A stretch of DNA of 64,000 bases, taken from assembly GCA_964441755.1 (NCBI GenBank), contig CAYTVG010000002.1, positions 383,236-447,235 of the forward strand, written 5' to 3'. Below are positions 35,512-44,011 of the stretch, in pieces (within the stretch, counting starts at the first letter, position 1; each line of letters starts with the position of its first letter). The notes beneath the pieces were generated by a model that saw only the letters and a program-made list of their open reading frames with translations, was not told where the DNA came from and searched no databases. Origin of the DNA: JAUMBM01 sp964441755 (GTDB lineage Bacteria > Bacteroidota > Bacteroidia > Chitinophagales > Saprospiraceae). A program made the translations under genes and the position numbers.

Positions 35512-35554
35512 AAAAGCCTGTTTTTTGATTAGATCAAAAAGCAGGCTTTTTTAT
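35512..35554 (+). terminator. Intrinsic terminator of dnaK
   Basis: An 18-bp stem with one G-U type mismatch (35512-35529 with 35533-35550) and a 3-nt loop, ending in a T-run, about 85 bp after the dnaK stop. Confidence 0.85.
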
Positions 35555-36326
35555 TTAAAAAAAAATGATTTTTAGGTGTTTATGTTTGCCTGAAAGCAAA
35601 TATGGGAATTGTTCCCGGAAATGAGTTTGGGGGTAAATGTTTATCGGTTGTAAAGGAGCACAACCGCTGATGTGCGACTGAAAAAAGTGAACGCTTACGC
35701 AAAAGTACCAGCCTTAGCCCCTGAATAAACCATGAACACGCCCTTAAAAGGAAATGTCCTCTGAGTTACCTCCGAGGACATTCGATACTATGAACAAACA
35801 CTCACCCAATTATTCTTAATCGGCAGAGCCGAAATTTATCTCGTTCGTTTTGTTGTCTTTCGATCAACTTGACATTACAAAGAACCAGCATTTTGAATTA
35901 TTTAAAATCACGGAATAAGGATTTTTGTGACATAGCAAAAGCGCATTTGTTGTGGCCTGTTTGTGTTATTGCCTGTTTCTATGGGTTATTTGTATATTAA
36001 ATATGAAGAAATAATCATCTTTTTATTTGTATGTTTTAGTATTTTTTATTGTGTTTTTTTATAGATATAATTTTTAATTTTTAAAATAGATAGATTTTGA
36101 AATAAATAGAATTAGTGCTGTTTTTGCCACGGTATGCCTGTTATTTTGATTGTGTCACAAAAAGAATGGAATTATTTAGTAGCTTTTTTTGATTTTTTTC
36201 CGCTTCTCTTGCGCGATAAGTTGTGAAAACCGGAGATATAAACGATCTCACCGTTTGGTCTTCTCGCAACTTATGCTTCGATAGTAGGTAGCTACAGGGG
36301 GGAGGGCTAAAAAACCAAATAAAAAA

Positions 36327-36348
36327 AGGTATTGCTTTCGCAATACCT
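36327..36348 (-). terminator. Orphan intrinsic terminator
   Basis: A perfect 9-bp stem (36327-36335 with 36340-36348) and 4-nt loop. On the minus strand it is followed by a run of seven T, on the plus strand only by CTCTTT. No annotated minus-strand gene lies upstream of it, since the next gene (36668) points away. Confidence 0.65.
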
Positions 36349-36472
36349 CTTTACATTTAGCAAAAAAGGCACGAACACGCATGTTGCGGTGAAGGCCTTG
36401 CAAGATTCGTTACACTGGGCCAGGAAAGTGGAATGGGATTACCCAACGCGTGCGGGCAACGGAATCCTGTAG

Positions 36473-36480
36473 TACCTTTG
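36473..36480 (+). promoter_or_regulatory. Candidate -7 box for the 36.7-kb gene
   Basis: TACCTTTG matches TAnnTTTG. It would give a leader of about 180 nt to the ATG at 36668. No -33 element is evident. Confidence 0.35.
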
Positions 36481-36667
36481 CAACAGTAGTGAATGAAAAA
36501 ATTCTTTCTCGGCGTCGATGTTTATGAAGCAAATATCTATTGAAATATCCCCTCAAATTGATACATTTGCATTTGTTACTGTACTGGGTTTTTTGTTTGT
36601 TTTTGTATTATTTGTTTGATTGATAGTTTTTTATAGTTTATTTAATTGGTGAAAAATGTAAAATGGT

Positions 36668-38146
36668 ATGAAAGAAAGTAAGCTGATAGCCTATATTAGT
36701 CGGATGAATGTACGTGAACGGGAGCGTTTCCGCCTGTTTGTACAGTCGCCCTACTTTAACCAGCACGACAAGACGACCCGTTTGCTGGAGATTATCATGG
36801 AGCAGCCCGACATGGCGGCGGCTGCCTTTGACCGGAGGCAGGTGTTTGCACGTCTTTTTCCGGGGGAGCCTTTCGATGAGCAGCAGTTGTTCAACGTTAT
36901 GTCCTACCTGAAAAAACTCCACCATCGGTTTTTGGCTTTTGAGAAGTTCGAAGAGGATGATCTCGAAGAGGAGTTGCTGACGCTGGAGGCGGCTTTTACG
37001 CAAAACCAGTTTGACCTGCTCAAAAACCGCAGCAAGCAGATTGAGAAAAAGCTTTCGAAGTATGCCTATCAGGATAGTCGTTTTCTGATGGCCAACTATC
37101 GCCATAGCAATGTGCTGGGTTACTACAGTTCTCACTACGAGGATCGTTCCAATCCCGAGCTGCTGCAGCGCATGCTCAATTACCTCGATCGCTACTACCT
37201 GCTGGAGAAGTTGAAGCATGCCTGTCACCTGACGGCCAACAATATGAATGTAAACGCGCATTTCGACCTGAGTTTTTTCGATGCGCTGCTCGATTACTAC
37301 CGCGCCAATCGGGACAAGTTTGCCGATGATCGCGGGGTAGAGTTGTACTATACCATTTATATGAGTCTCAAAGAGGCCAATGAGCCGACTCACTACCAGC
37401 GACTCAAAAAGCTGCTGATTGACGAGCTGGATTATTTTGGACTTACCCAGCAGCGCGATTTGTTTATTTCCGCTAACAATTATTGTATCAGTCGTATCAA
37501 TCAGGGAGAAGCCAGCTATCAGCCGGAGCTTTTTCAGCTCTACAAGCAGGGGCTCAAAACAGGGCTCATCCTGGAAAATGATCTGCTGACGGAGTGGAAT
37601 TTCAAGAATATTACAGCGCTGGGTTGTTTGTTGAAGGAATATGAGTGGACGGAGGAGTTTATCGAGGAGTATCGGGATAAACTTCCTGTTCACCGCCGCG
37701 AGAATGCCTACAACTACAACCTCGCACACCTTTTTTACAGCAAAAAAATGTACAAGGACGCGCAGCGTGTCCTGCTGCTGGTACAATTTTCCGACGTGAA
37801 GTACCACCTGAGCGCCAACACCCTGCTGCTCCGGATTTATTATGAGTCTGGTGATACCGAGGCACTGCTGTCGCTGATTGACACTTTCCGCATCTATATC
37901 ATCCGCAACCGCAAGATGACGGTTGAGCAAAAGCGTGGGTTTACCAATTTTCTCAGATTTGCCAAGAAGCTGGCCTTACTCAGGCATCACGATGGTACCT
38001 ACTCGCGGCGGGGGTTGCAGGAAAAGCTTACAGCCCTCTACGACAAACTGCGGGCAACACCCAATGTGGCCAATCGCATCTGGCTTGAAGAAGAGTGCAG
38101 GCCTGCTTCGGTCAAATCGGTGGAAATGGCTGATCTGGGTGAGTAG
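36668..38146 (+). CDS. Large helical protein of unknown function
   Basis: A 492-residue soluble, charged, nearly all-helical protein with no signal peptide. It opens MKESKLIAYISRMNVRERER and has Tyr/Leu-rich repeat-like blocks (YLDRYYLLEKLKHACHL, YNYNLAHLFYSKKMYKDAQR, TLLLRIYYESGDTEALLSLI) suggesting TPR-like helical hairpins in residues about 100-420. I know similar proteins from Saprospiraceae only as hypotheticals. A long minus-strand ORF mirrors it, but its I/V/Q-rich composition marks it as a shadow. It is isolated between two large gaps. Confidence 0.75.
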   Translation: MKESKLIAYISRMNVRERERFRLFVQSPYFNQHDKTTRLLEIIMEQPDMAAAAFDRRQVFARLFPGEPFDEQQLFNVMSYLKKLHHRFLAFEKFEEDDLEEELLTLEAAFTQNQFDLLKNRSKQIEKKLSKYAYQDSRFLMANYRHSNVLGYYSSHYEDRSNPELLQRMLNYLDRYYLLEKLKHACHLTANNMNVNAHFDLSFFDALLDYYRANRDKFADDRGVELYYTIYMSLKEANEPTHYQRLKKLLIDELDYFGLTQQRDLFISANNYCISRINQGEASYQPELFQLYKQGLKTGLILENDLLTEWNFKNITALGCLLKEYEWTEEFIEEYRDKLPVHRRENAYNYNLAHLFYSKKMYKDAQRVLLLVQFSDVKYHLSANTLLLRIYYESGDTEALLSLIDTFRIYIIRNRKMTVEQKRGFTNFLRFAKKLALLRHHDGTYSRRGLQEKLTALYDKLRATPNVANRIWLEEECRPASVKSVEMADLGE

Positions 38147-38483
38147 TCGCTGCTGTCTCAATCTGTATCCGGCAATGGATTGCAGTCAATGCAGGAGAAT
38201 GAGACAGGGGTTGTTTTGTGCCTGCCTGAAAATTGATAGCGTGTTTTTTCGCGTCTTAGCAAGCGTAAGGCCGCGGCTGTGTATCATCCGGTAAAGGCAA
38301 AAACTTGCGAAAACGCACCGTTTGGGGACCGGAAAGAAAATTCCGGACGAGCGCCTAAACCATTCTGTTGGCCGAATGGTTTCCAAAGGGTTGTAGCTGT
38401 GTCGCCCGGCATAAGCCGGGGCTGTCGGGATAGCTGCAATCGGGGCGGTTGTGCCCTGCTTTTTCACTCAATAGCATGTCTGC
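38147..38483. other. Intergenic region with hairpin and possible degenerate repeat
   Basis: There is no gene in this 337-bp gap. An 8-bp inverted repeat lies at 38357-38364/38375-38382, and 38250-38360 weakly resembles the dispersed repeat family (GAAAATTCCGGACGAGCGCC compared with the end of copy B). Confidence 0.4.
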
Positions 38484-40274
38484 GTGGAGCATCTCAAGTA
38501 TCTCAATAAGTTTTTTTATAAGTATCGCGGTAAGTTTTTGCTGGGATTCTTGTTCGTTACCATTTCCAATTATTTCCGGGTATTACAACCGGGTATGATC
38601 CGGGAGGGCTTTGATCTGGTGGTCGAGCAGATAGCCATGTACCGTCTGCTGGACGGCTTTTCGCTGCAGCAGGCGTACTTTCAGCTGCTCAGCACTTCCC
38701 TGATTTATTATGGGGGACTGGTAATTATGCTGGCGATTGTGATGGGGATATTTATGTACTTCATGCGGCAGACATTGATCGTGATGTCGCGCCTGATTGA
38801 AAATGATCTGCGGGAGGAAATCTTTGGTCAATACGAGCGGCTGAGCCTGTCTTTTTATAAGCGGAATAATACAGGTGATCTGATGTCGCGAATCACAGAG
38901 GATGTTTCCAAGGTGCGTAACTACCTTGGGCCTGTGCTCTTGTACGGCTTCAACCTCTCTAGTACCGTTATCCTGACAGTCTATGTGATGCTCGAGGTCA
39001 ATCCGACGCTTACGCTTTACTGCCTCGCTCCGCTGCCCTTTCTGTCCATCAGTATTTACTATGTAAGCAATATGATTCACCAGCGCAGCGAACGAATACA
39101 GCAGCAACTGGCGATGCTCAATGTGTCGGCACAGGAAGTGTACAGTGGTATTCGGGTGGTGAAGTCATACGTACAGGAAAAACCTACTGCCCGGCATTTT
39201 GCCGGCGAGTGCGAGTCGTTTAAAACAGAGTCGCTTCGCCTCACGCGGGTGGATGCCTATTTTTATCCGCTCATGCTCCTCATGATTGGTGCCAGCACCA
39301 TACTGACGGTTTATGTGGGCGGCCTGGAGGTGATTGCGGGCAATGTGACGCCCGGCAATATCGCGGAGTTTGTGATTTATGTCAACATGCTTACCTGGCC
39401 TGTGACCTCCATTGGCTGGATCGCCTCCCTGACGCAACAGGCAGCAGCCTCCCAAAAGCGGATTAATGAATTTTTGCAGATCAGGCCTGAGATTAGCAGT
39501 CCGTTGACGCAGCCTGGTCCGCTTCAGGGGGATATCGTTTTTGATCATGTAAGCTTTCAATACCCGGATACGGGCATTCAGGCACTGCAGGACGTTTCTT
39601 TTCACCTCAAGCCCGGGCAGAAGATGGCCATCATCGGCAAGACGGGCTCAGGAAAAACGACTATTGCCGACTTGCTGTTGCGCATGTATGATCTGCCTGA
39701 TGACCGTATACGCATCGACGGAAAGCCTGTCAGGCAAATAGATCTTGACAACCTGCGCGCCCGTACGGGCTACGTTCCGCAGGACGTATTTCTGTTTAGC
39801 GATACCGTCGCCAACAATATTGCTTTTGGTAAAAGAGGAGCGACAGAGGCTGAGATACACGAATTTGCCCGCTACGCAGCTGTCTACGACGACATCATGG
39901 GGTTGCCAAATGGATTTGCTACCCTCGTAGGTGAGCGCGGTGTCACACTGTCAGGAGGCCAAAAACAGCGCATTTCTATTGCCCGGGCGCTGATCAAGCA
40001 GCCTGATATCATTATCCTCGACGACTGCCTGTCGGCCGTAGATACCCATACCGAGCGTACCATACTGTCGTACTTTACCAACGCACTGCGCGACAAGACC
40101 ACGGTTGTCATCACCCACCGCATTTACAGCCTGCTGTCTTTTGACCTCATCATCGTGCTGGACGAAGGTCGCATCATCGAGCAGGGTACCCACGAACAGC
40201 TCATGGCCCGCAAAGGGGCCTATGCAGAGCTGTACGAAAGACAGCTGGTTGAGGAGGCAGAAACTACTGCCTAA
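38484..40274 (+). CDS. MsbA/LmrA-like ABC exporter (fused permease and ATPase)
   Basis: The frame is closed by TAG 12 bp upstream, so the start is GTG at 38484; the nearby ATG at 38476 is out of frame. The 596-residue half-transporter has six membrane helices (about 15-320) and a C-terminal ATPase. The ATPase has Walker A GKTGSGKTT (about 385), Q-loop GYVPQDVFLFSD, signature LSGGQKQR (about 489), Walker B IIILDD and the H-loop VITHRI. It likely exports lipids or hydrophobic compounds as a homodimer. It may follow the MsbA role in LPS transport, but substrate is not given by sequence. Confidence 0.92.
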   Translation: MEHLKYLNKFFYKYRGKFLLGFLFVTISNYFRVLQPGMIREGFDLVVEQIAMYRLLDGFSLQQAYFQLLSTSLIYYGGLVIMLAIVMGIFMYFMRQTLIVMSRLIENDLREEIFGQYERLSLSFYKRNNTGDLMSRITEDVSKVRNYLGPVLLYGFNLSSTVILTVYVMLEVNPTLTLYCLAPLPFLSISIYYVSNMIHQRSERIQQQLAMLNVSAQEVYSGIRVVKSYVQEKPTARHFAGECESFKTESLRLTRVDAYFYPLMLLMIGASTILTVYVGGLEVIAGNVTPGNIAEFVIYVNMLTWPVTSIGWIASLTQQAAASQKRINEFLQIRPEISSPLTQPGPLQGDIVFDHVSFQYPDTGIQALQDVSFHLKPGQKMAIIGKTGSGKTTIADLLLRMYDLPDDRIRIDGKPVRQIDLDNLRARTGYVPQDVFLFSDTVANNIAFGKRGATEAEIHEFARYAAVYDDIMGLPNGFATLVGERGVTLSGGQKQRISIARALIKQPDIIILDDCLSAVDTHTERTILSYFTNALRDKTTVVITHRIYSLLSFDLIIVLDEGRIIEQGTHEQLMARKGAYAELYERQLVEEAETTA

Positions 40275-40295
40275 AAATCAATTTATTGTATTTCT

Positions 40296-40325
40296 TTTGT
40301 TTTGTTGTCCAAATGCCTACTTTTG
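40296..40325 (+). promoter_or_regulatory. Strong Bacteroidota-type promoter
   Basis: TTTG at 40296-40299 and TACTTTTG at 40318-40325, separated by 18 bp, which is near-ideal spacing, 41 bp before the ATG at 40367. Confidence 0.7.
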
Positions 40326-40366
40326 TATAACAAATGACGATTGTTACCCAAATACAATGTAGCAGT

Positions 40367-40768
40367 ATGGATCAACAGAACCGGGGGGGGCATTCTGATA
40401 GTGTCTACTCAATTAAAGTTAGAGCCGGCAAAAGGCGCACGTATTTTTTTGATGTCAAGCGGACGAAAGGGGATGATTTCTATCTCACCCTGACGGAGAG
40501 CACCAAGCGTCTTAACGACGACGGCATGGAGCGCCACAAAATTTTCCTTTACAAGGAAGACTTCAACCGCTTCCTGGAAGGGCTGGAGGATGTCATCAGC
40601 TATGTTAAAAACGAGCTGATGCCTGATTACGATTACGACGAATTTGCTCGCCGTTATGAGGAAGATGAAAACGCTTCATTTGGTCAGGGCGATGCACCGC
40701 GCAGCCCACTGCCGCCTCGCCGCGAGGACAATCCTACGCGCATCGATGATGAGGATATGAGTTGGTAG
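40367..40768 (+). CDS. DUF3276 (PUR-alpha-like) nucleic-acid binding protein
   Basis: The ATG at 40367 (MDQQNRGG) is preferred to 40334 because it fits the family start. The 133-residue product has the PUR repeat HSDSVYSIKVRAGKRRTYFFDVKRT-type beta strands, followed by DFYLTLTESTKR and HKIFLYKEDFNRFLEGL, and an acidic tail (YEEDENAS). DUF3276/PUR proteins in Bacteroidota and Borrelia bind single-stranded DNA or RNA. Its cellular role here is unknown. It has its own strong promoter. Confidence 0.88.
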   Translation: MDQQNRGGHSDSVYSIKVRAGKRRTYFFDVKRTKGDDFYLTLTESTKRLNDDGMERHKIFLYKEDFNRFLEGLEDVISYVKNELMPDYDYDEFARRYEEDENASFGQGDAPRSPLPPRREDNPTRIDDEDMSW

Positions 40769-40813
40769 TGTGGAAAGATTACTTCACCGCTCAGGCGGTA
40801 AAGTAGAATAGTT

Positions 40814-40864
40814 CGCAAGTGCCTGCTGTGATTTTTCTTCGAAAAATCACAGCAGGCACTTGCG
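40814..40864. repeat. 24-bp perfect inverted repeat
   Basis: Arms 40814-40837 and 40841-40864 are perfect complements around a 3-nt TTC loop. There is no T-run after the stem on either strand. It sits between the DUF3276 gene and the start of the GluQRS-like gene, ending 16 bp before the ATG. Confidence 0.85.
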
Positions 40865-40880
40865 TAAAACACATTACGGT

Positions 40881-41807
40881 ATGCATCCGCAAAAAACGCG
40901 CTTTGCGCCCACGCCTAGTGGGCTGCTGCACCCCGGCAACGGTATCTCTTTCCTGGTCACCTGGGTGCTGGCCCGCGCGACTGGCGCTTCCATCCTTTTG
41001 CGCATTGATGACCTCGACGAGCAGCGCCGCCGGCTGGTATATGTAGAGGATATTTTTTATACCCTTGACTGGCTGGGACTGGACTATGATGAGGGGCCTG
41101 CCGGGGTCGATGATTTTTTTGCCCACTGGACACAGCGATCGCGCATGGATTTGTACCAACAGGCACTTGACAGGCTTCGACACAGTACGAACAGGCTGTA
41201 CGCCTGTTGTTGTACGCATCGGCAGTTACAGGCGTCAGCTGTGCAAAAAGGTATCTATGCAGGCAGCTGCCGCGAAGCAGGCTTATCGCTTGATCTTCCG
41301 GGGGTAGCCTGGCGATTGCGTCTGCCTGAAGAGAGCCGGCTGTTATGTCGCGGCTGGGGTGGGGTGGCAGATCAGCAACTGTATCCGGCCAGCCTGATGG
41401 GGGATTTTGTAGTGCGTAAAAAGGATGGAGACCCTGCCTATCAGCTTAGCTCAGTGGTGGATGATTTGTATTTTGGGGTAACTGCAGTGGTGCGTGGCAT
41501 GGATTTGTTGCCTTCGACAGCTGCACAGCTGTACCTGGCATTGGTATTGCAAGAGGAGGCTTTCCTGCAGCTGCGCTTTTTTCATCATCCGCTGCTGCTG
41601 GACGGGGCAGGGGAGAAGTTGTCAAAATCGCAGGGCGCAGCTTCTCTGCAGGCCTGGCGTGAGGCCGGCCAAAGTCCGGCACGCTTGCTGGATACGGCCG
41701 CGCGTTGGTTGGGACTGACGCCACCTGCAGAGGGCTTATCGTCAGCCGCCGCTCTGCTGGCGCTGCTGCAGGCTGGCGCTGCAGGTAGCGGACAAAATGC
41801 GGGTTGA
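40881..41807 (+). CDS. Glutamyl-Q tRNA(Asp) synthetase-like protein
   Basis: The ATG at 40881 (MHPQKTRFAPTPSG) is the family-like start. The 308-residue class I synthetase core has the HIGH-region FAPTPSGLLHPGNG, LLRIDDLDEQRRR and the KMSKS-region KLSKSQGAASL. Cysteines in CCCTHRQL and YAGSCREAG are placed like the GluQRS zinc site. The anticodon-binding half of GluRS is missing, as in GluQRS, which glutamylates queuosine-34 of tRNA-Asp. Several motifs are divergent, so the exact substrate is inferred. Confidence 0.82.
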   Translation: MHPQKTRFAPTPSGLLHPGNGISFLVTWVLARATGASILLRIDDLDEQRRRLVYVEDIFYTLDWLGLDYDEGPAGVDDFFAHWTQRSRMDLYQQALDRLRHSTNRLYACCCTHRQLQASAVQKGIYAGSCREAGLSLDLPGVAWRLRLPEESRLLCRGWGGVADQQLYPASLMGDFVVRKKDGDPAYQLSSVVDDLYFGVTAVVRGMDLLPSTAAQLYLALVLQEEAFLQLRFFHHPLLLDGAGEKLSKSQGAASLQAWREAGQSPARLLDTAARWLGLTPPAEGLSSAAALLALLQAGAAGSGQNAG

Positions 41808-41938
41808 AGCTGGCCTGTGGACGCTTCAGCTCCTGATCGGGTGCATTTTTGGCTGCTGTAGGCAGCGAAAAAAATACTGACAGAAAAGCCTGTCTGTATT
41901 GAATGCAAAGACTCCGGCAGTGTGTGCACAAAAGCAAA

Positions 41939-41966
41939 GCCCTGCCGAACTTGCGTCCGGCAGGGC
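41939..41966 (-). terminator. Terminator of the rplU-rpmA operon
   Basis: A 9-bp perfect stem (41939-41947 with 41958-41966). On the minus strand it is followed by the T-rich CTTTGCTTTTG. It lies 29 bp after the rpmA stop. Confidence 0.7.
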
Positions 41967-41994
41967 CTCGATATTACTATGAAAGATATGCTTA

Positions 41995-42612
41995 TTAAGC
42001 TTCTTCGCGACCCCCTTTGAGGCGATCCTGATAAGCCTCCAGCGCTTCCCACTCACCGTTGTTGGCAAGTTCAGCCTGCTTAGCCCAGGTTGCCGGGTCG
42101 TGAATGCGATAGCTAGGACCTGCGTTGTCGAGAATTTCCTGCACTTTTTCGATCGGGGCTGTTGCCAGATCAGCCCAGCTGCGGATACCTGCTTCGTTGA
42201 GCAGACCTTCGATCTTGGGGCCGATACCCTCGACCATTTTGAGGTCATCCTGCTTAATCTTTTTACCGGAAGGAAGGACAACAGTGCCTGCCTTAGTAGT
42301 GGTAGCTGCCGGCGCGGATACCTTAGCCGCAGGGGCGTCCAGCATTTCAGCTACCTCGTTAAAAGGGAGTATGTGGACAAATGTACGATCAAGACGCCCC
42401 TTTTTGAAGGCAACCTTGCCGTCTACAGCTGCGTGCAGCGAAAAATCGCGGCTTACGTATACATTTTCACCCGCGTGGAAACGCGTGCCGCGCTGGCGAA
42501 CGAGGATGTTGCCAGCCTTAGCTGTTTGTCCACCGAAAAGCTTGACACCGAGTCGCTTACTTTTACTGTCCCGGCCGTTATCGGTACTACCTACGCCTTT
42601 TTTGTGTGCCAT
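41995..42612 (-). CDS. rpmA: Ribosomal protein bL27 fused to a helix-hairpin-helix domain
   Basis: Residues 1-85 are a normal bL27 (MAHKKGVGSTDNGRDSKSKR, GNILVRQRGTRFHAG, GKVAFKK). An Ala/Thr-rich linker (about 90-110) leads to a helix-hairpin-helix domain (about 115-205) with DLKMVEGIGPKIEGLLNEAG and WADLATAPIEKVQEIL. Normal bL27 has about 85-90 residues, so the protein is more than doubled. There is no stop or frameshift between the parts. bL27 helps position tRNA at the peptidyl transferase centre. The added domain may bind rRNA or DNA, which is inference. It follows rplU by 48 bp. Confidence 0.93.
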   Translation of the reverse strand: MAHKKGVGSTDNGRDSKSKRLGVKLFGGQTAKAGNILVRQRGTRFHAGENVYVSRDFSLHAAVDGKVAFKKGRLDRTFVHILPFNEVAEMLDAPAAKVSAPAATTTKAGTVVLPSGKKIKQDDLKMVEGIGPKIEGLLNEAGIRSWADLATAPIEKVQEILDNAGPSYRIHDPATWAKQAELANNGEWEALEAYQDRLKGGREEA

Positions 42613-42660
42613 GACACGAAAATTTTTTTGATGAGGTAAATAAGAACGAAAATCCGGGCA

Positions 42661-42969
42661 TTAACCGGCAATGCTGTCAATTTTAATCTTGCTGAAACAC
42701 TGGCGGTGACCGTTCTTCACGCGATAGCCCTTACGGCGCTTTTTCTTGAAGACGATCACTTTGTCGCCTTTTACGTGGTCGAGTACCGTCGCCTTGATTT
42801 CGGCTTTGAGCATCGGCTTGCCTACAGATACAGCACCGTCGCGATCAATCAGGTGTACCTGATCGAAAGAAACTGAACTGCCTGCTTCGGCTTCCAGCTG
42901 GTGGACGAAAAGCTGCTGCCCTTCCTCAACTTTGAACTGCTGACCAGCTATGGTTACGATTGCAAACAT
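42661..42969 (-). CDS. rplU: Ribosomal protein bL21
   Basis: A 102-residue bL21: MFAIVTIAGQQFKVEEGQ, VLDHVKGDKVIVFKKKRRKG and YRVKNGHRQCFSKIKI match the family over its full length. It binds 23S rRNA in the large subunit. It is the first gene of the rplU-rpmA operon and has a good promoter about 40 bp upstream. Confidence 0.96.
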   Translation of the reverse strand: MFAIVTIAGQQFKVEEGQQLFVHQLEAEAGSSVSFDQVHLIDRDGAVSVGKPMLKAEIKATVLDHVKGDKVIVFKKKRRKGYRVKNGHRQCFSKIKIDSIAG

Positions 42970-43005
42970 GGTAAGCTAATTTTTGAAAAATTTTACAAAC
43001 GGCCA

Positions 43006-43037
43006 CAAAGATAAAGCAACAGATTGGTTTTGACAAA
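43006..43037 (-). promoter_or_regulatory. Promoter of rplU-rpmA with embedded inverted repeat
   Basis: On the minus strand, TTTG (43037-43034) and TATCTTTG (43013-43006) are 20 bp apart, an excellent match. A perfect 10-bp inverted repeat (43016-43025 with 43036-43045) lies across the spacer and the -33 element. Confidence 0.65.
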
Positions 43038-43064
43038 TCTGTTGCGCTTTTTCTGCTTATTATT

Positions 43065-43108
43065 CCTGCACGCATTCAGGCAGCACAGGCTGCCCGAATG
43101 CATGCAGG
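43065..43108 (-). terminator. Hairpin after the 43.1-kb VWA gene
   Basis: 20-bp arms with mismatches (43065-43084 and 43089-43108), a 4-nt loop, starting 11 bp past the stop codon at 43119. The T-run is weak. Confidence 0.6.
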
Positions 43109-43118
43109 AAAACAGCAC

Positions 43119-43817
43119 TCAGTCTTTGTCGTCGACAGGGGTTTGCTCGTCGACAGGCGCTTCTGGCTTAAGGTGTGCAAAGTATCCCTGATCGAGAGAT
43201 GTTGACCGGGAGTTCTTGCTCACTTTCTTGTAATAATGGTAACGGGCTTCTCTTTCTGTATCGAACATGGCGGCCATGTCTGCATCGTTGGCTTTAAATT
43301 CCAGGGTGTTGGTAATGGACAGCTTGCTGGCTGCTTCGACAATATCGTGGTTGGCACCAATATAGGCAAACGTCCAGGCTTGTTCTTTGAGTTGGCTGAT
43401 CAGCTTGCTGATTTGCTCGGCTGTATAATTCCTCGAAGCGTTCTCTTCACCGTCGGTGAGGATGGTCACCAGAACGTTGTAGCCGCGATTGCCGGGCAGC
43501 TCGTTTTTTAGCCGGTTGACACTTTGACCGATGGCATCAAACAGTGGAGTGGAACCATTGGGCTTGTACATGTTGTCATTGATCTTATTCAGTCGACTTG
43601 TTTCTTCATTCCAGTGGATGGACTTAATGCCATCACTATTGAAACTCACGAGGGATACAAAGTGCTCCTGTTCCGGAAACTGTGCGCTTACTGAGCGGAT
43701 GGTCTCCACAATTTCGTTGAAGCCGCTGATGGTCGGCTGCTTGATGGATAGCATAGAGCCACTCTCATCCAGGATAATGAGGTTGTAGACATGGTGTGTT
43801 AGCGGATTCATGATCAT
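43119..43817 (-). CDS. Small VWA domain protein
   Basis: A 232-residue soluble von Willebrand A domain with MIDAS residues DESGSM at 17-22, SVNRLKN preceded by a Thr-containing NGSTPLFDAIG, and TILTDGEENAS. The C-terminal tail is acidic and low in complexity. A second ATG lies two codons inside. It lacks a signal peptide and is unrelated in layout to the VWA gene at 6079. It looks like TerY-like or phage-host accessory VWA proteins, but there are no ter genes nearby. Function is unknown. Confidence 0.85.
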   Translation of the reverse strand: MIMNPLTHHVYNLIILDESGSMLSIKQPTISGFNEIVETIRSVSAQFPEQEHFVSLVSFNSDGIKSIHWNEETSRLNKINDNMYKPNGSTPLFDAIGQSVNRLKNELPGNRGYNVLVTILTDGEENASRNYTAEQISKLISQLKEQAWTFAYIGANHDIVEAASKLSITNTLEFKANDADMAAMFDTEREARYHYYKKVSKNSRSTSLDQGYFAHLKPEAPVDEQTPVDDKD

Positions 43818-43968
43818 CTGTGTTTAAAGTAATTAAATAAAGGTTGAAAAAGGTCGGTTGTCAGGATGTACGAGAACACTAGGGTTTTTCGGGCAGTAGG
43901 TCCCGGGAAGCCGAATATTTCGGGCCGGCAAGGAAGAAATATTGGCCCGCCTCCGAAGCGCTGAAAGT

Positions 43969-43992
43969 CCGGCCGGCAGGGCTGCCGGCCGG
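43969..43992 (-). terminator. Hairpin after the 44.0-kb gene
   Basis: A perfect 11-bp GC-rich stem (43969-43979 with 43982-43992) and 2-nt loop, 20 bp past the stop at 44012. The T-run is weak. Confidence 0.6.
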
Positions 43993-44011
43993 GAAGCAGG
44001 CAGCCCGGGCA

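Larger units (their letters stand above)
35555..36667. other. AT-rich gene-less region (1.1 kb)
   Basis: No credible coding frame on either strand. Contents: a -7-like box TATGTTTG at 35581; small hairpins at 35645-35666 (7-bp arms) and 35753-35782 (9-bp arms); very AT-rich DNA from about 35880 to 36200; an orphan terminator at 36327-36348; and a less AT-rich stretch at 36370-36480. It may hold small RNA genes or long leaders. Confidence 0.5.

Noticed and set aside
36638..37930. 430-codon minus-strand frame
   Set aside because: Exact mirror of the + strand 492-residue gene; its I/V/Q/L-rich composition without domain structure is typical of an antisense shadow.
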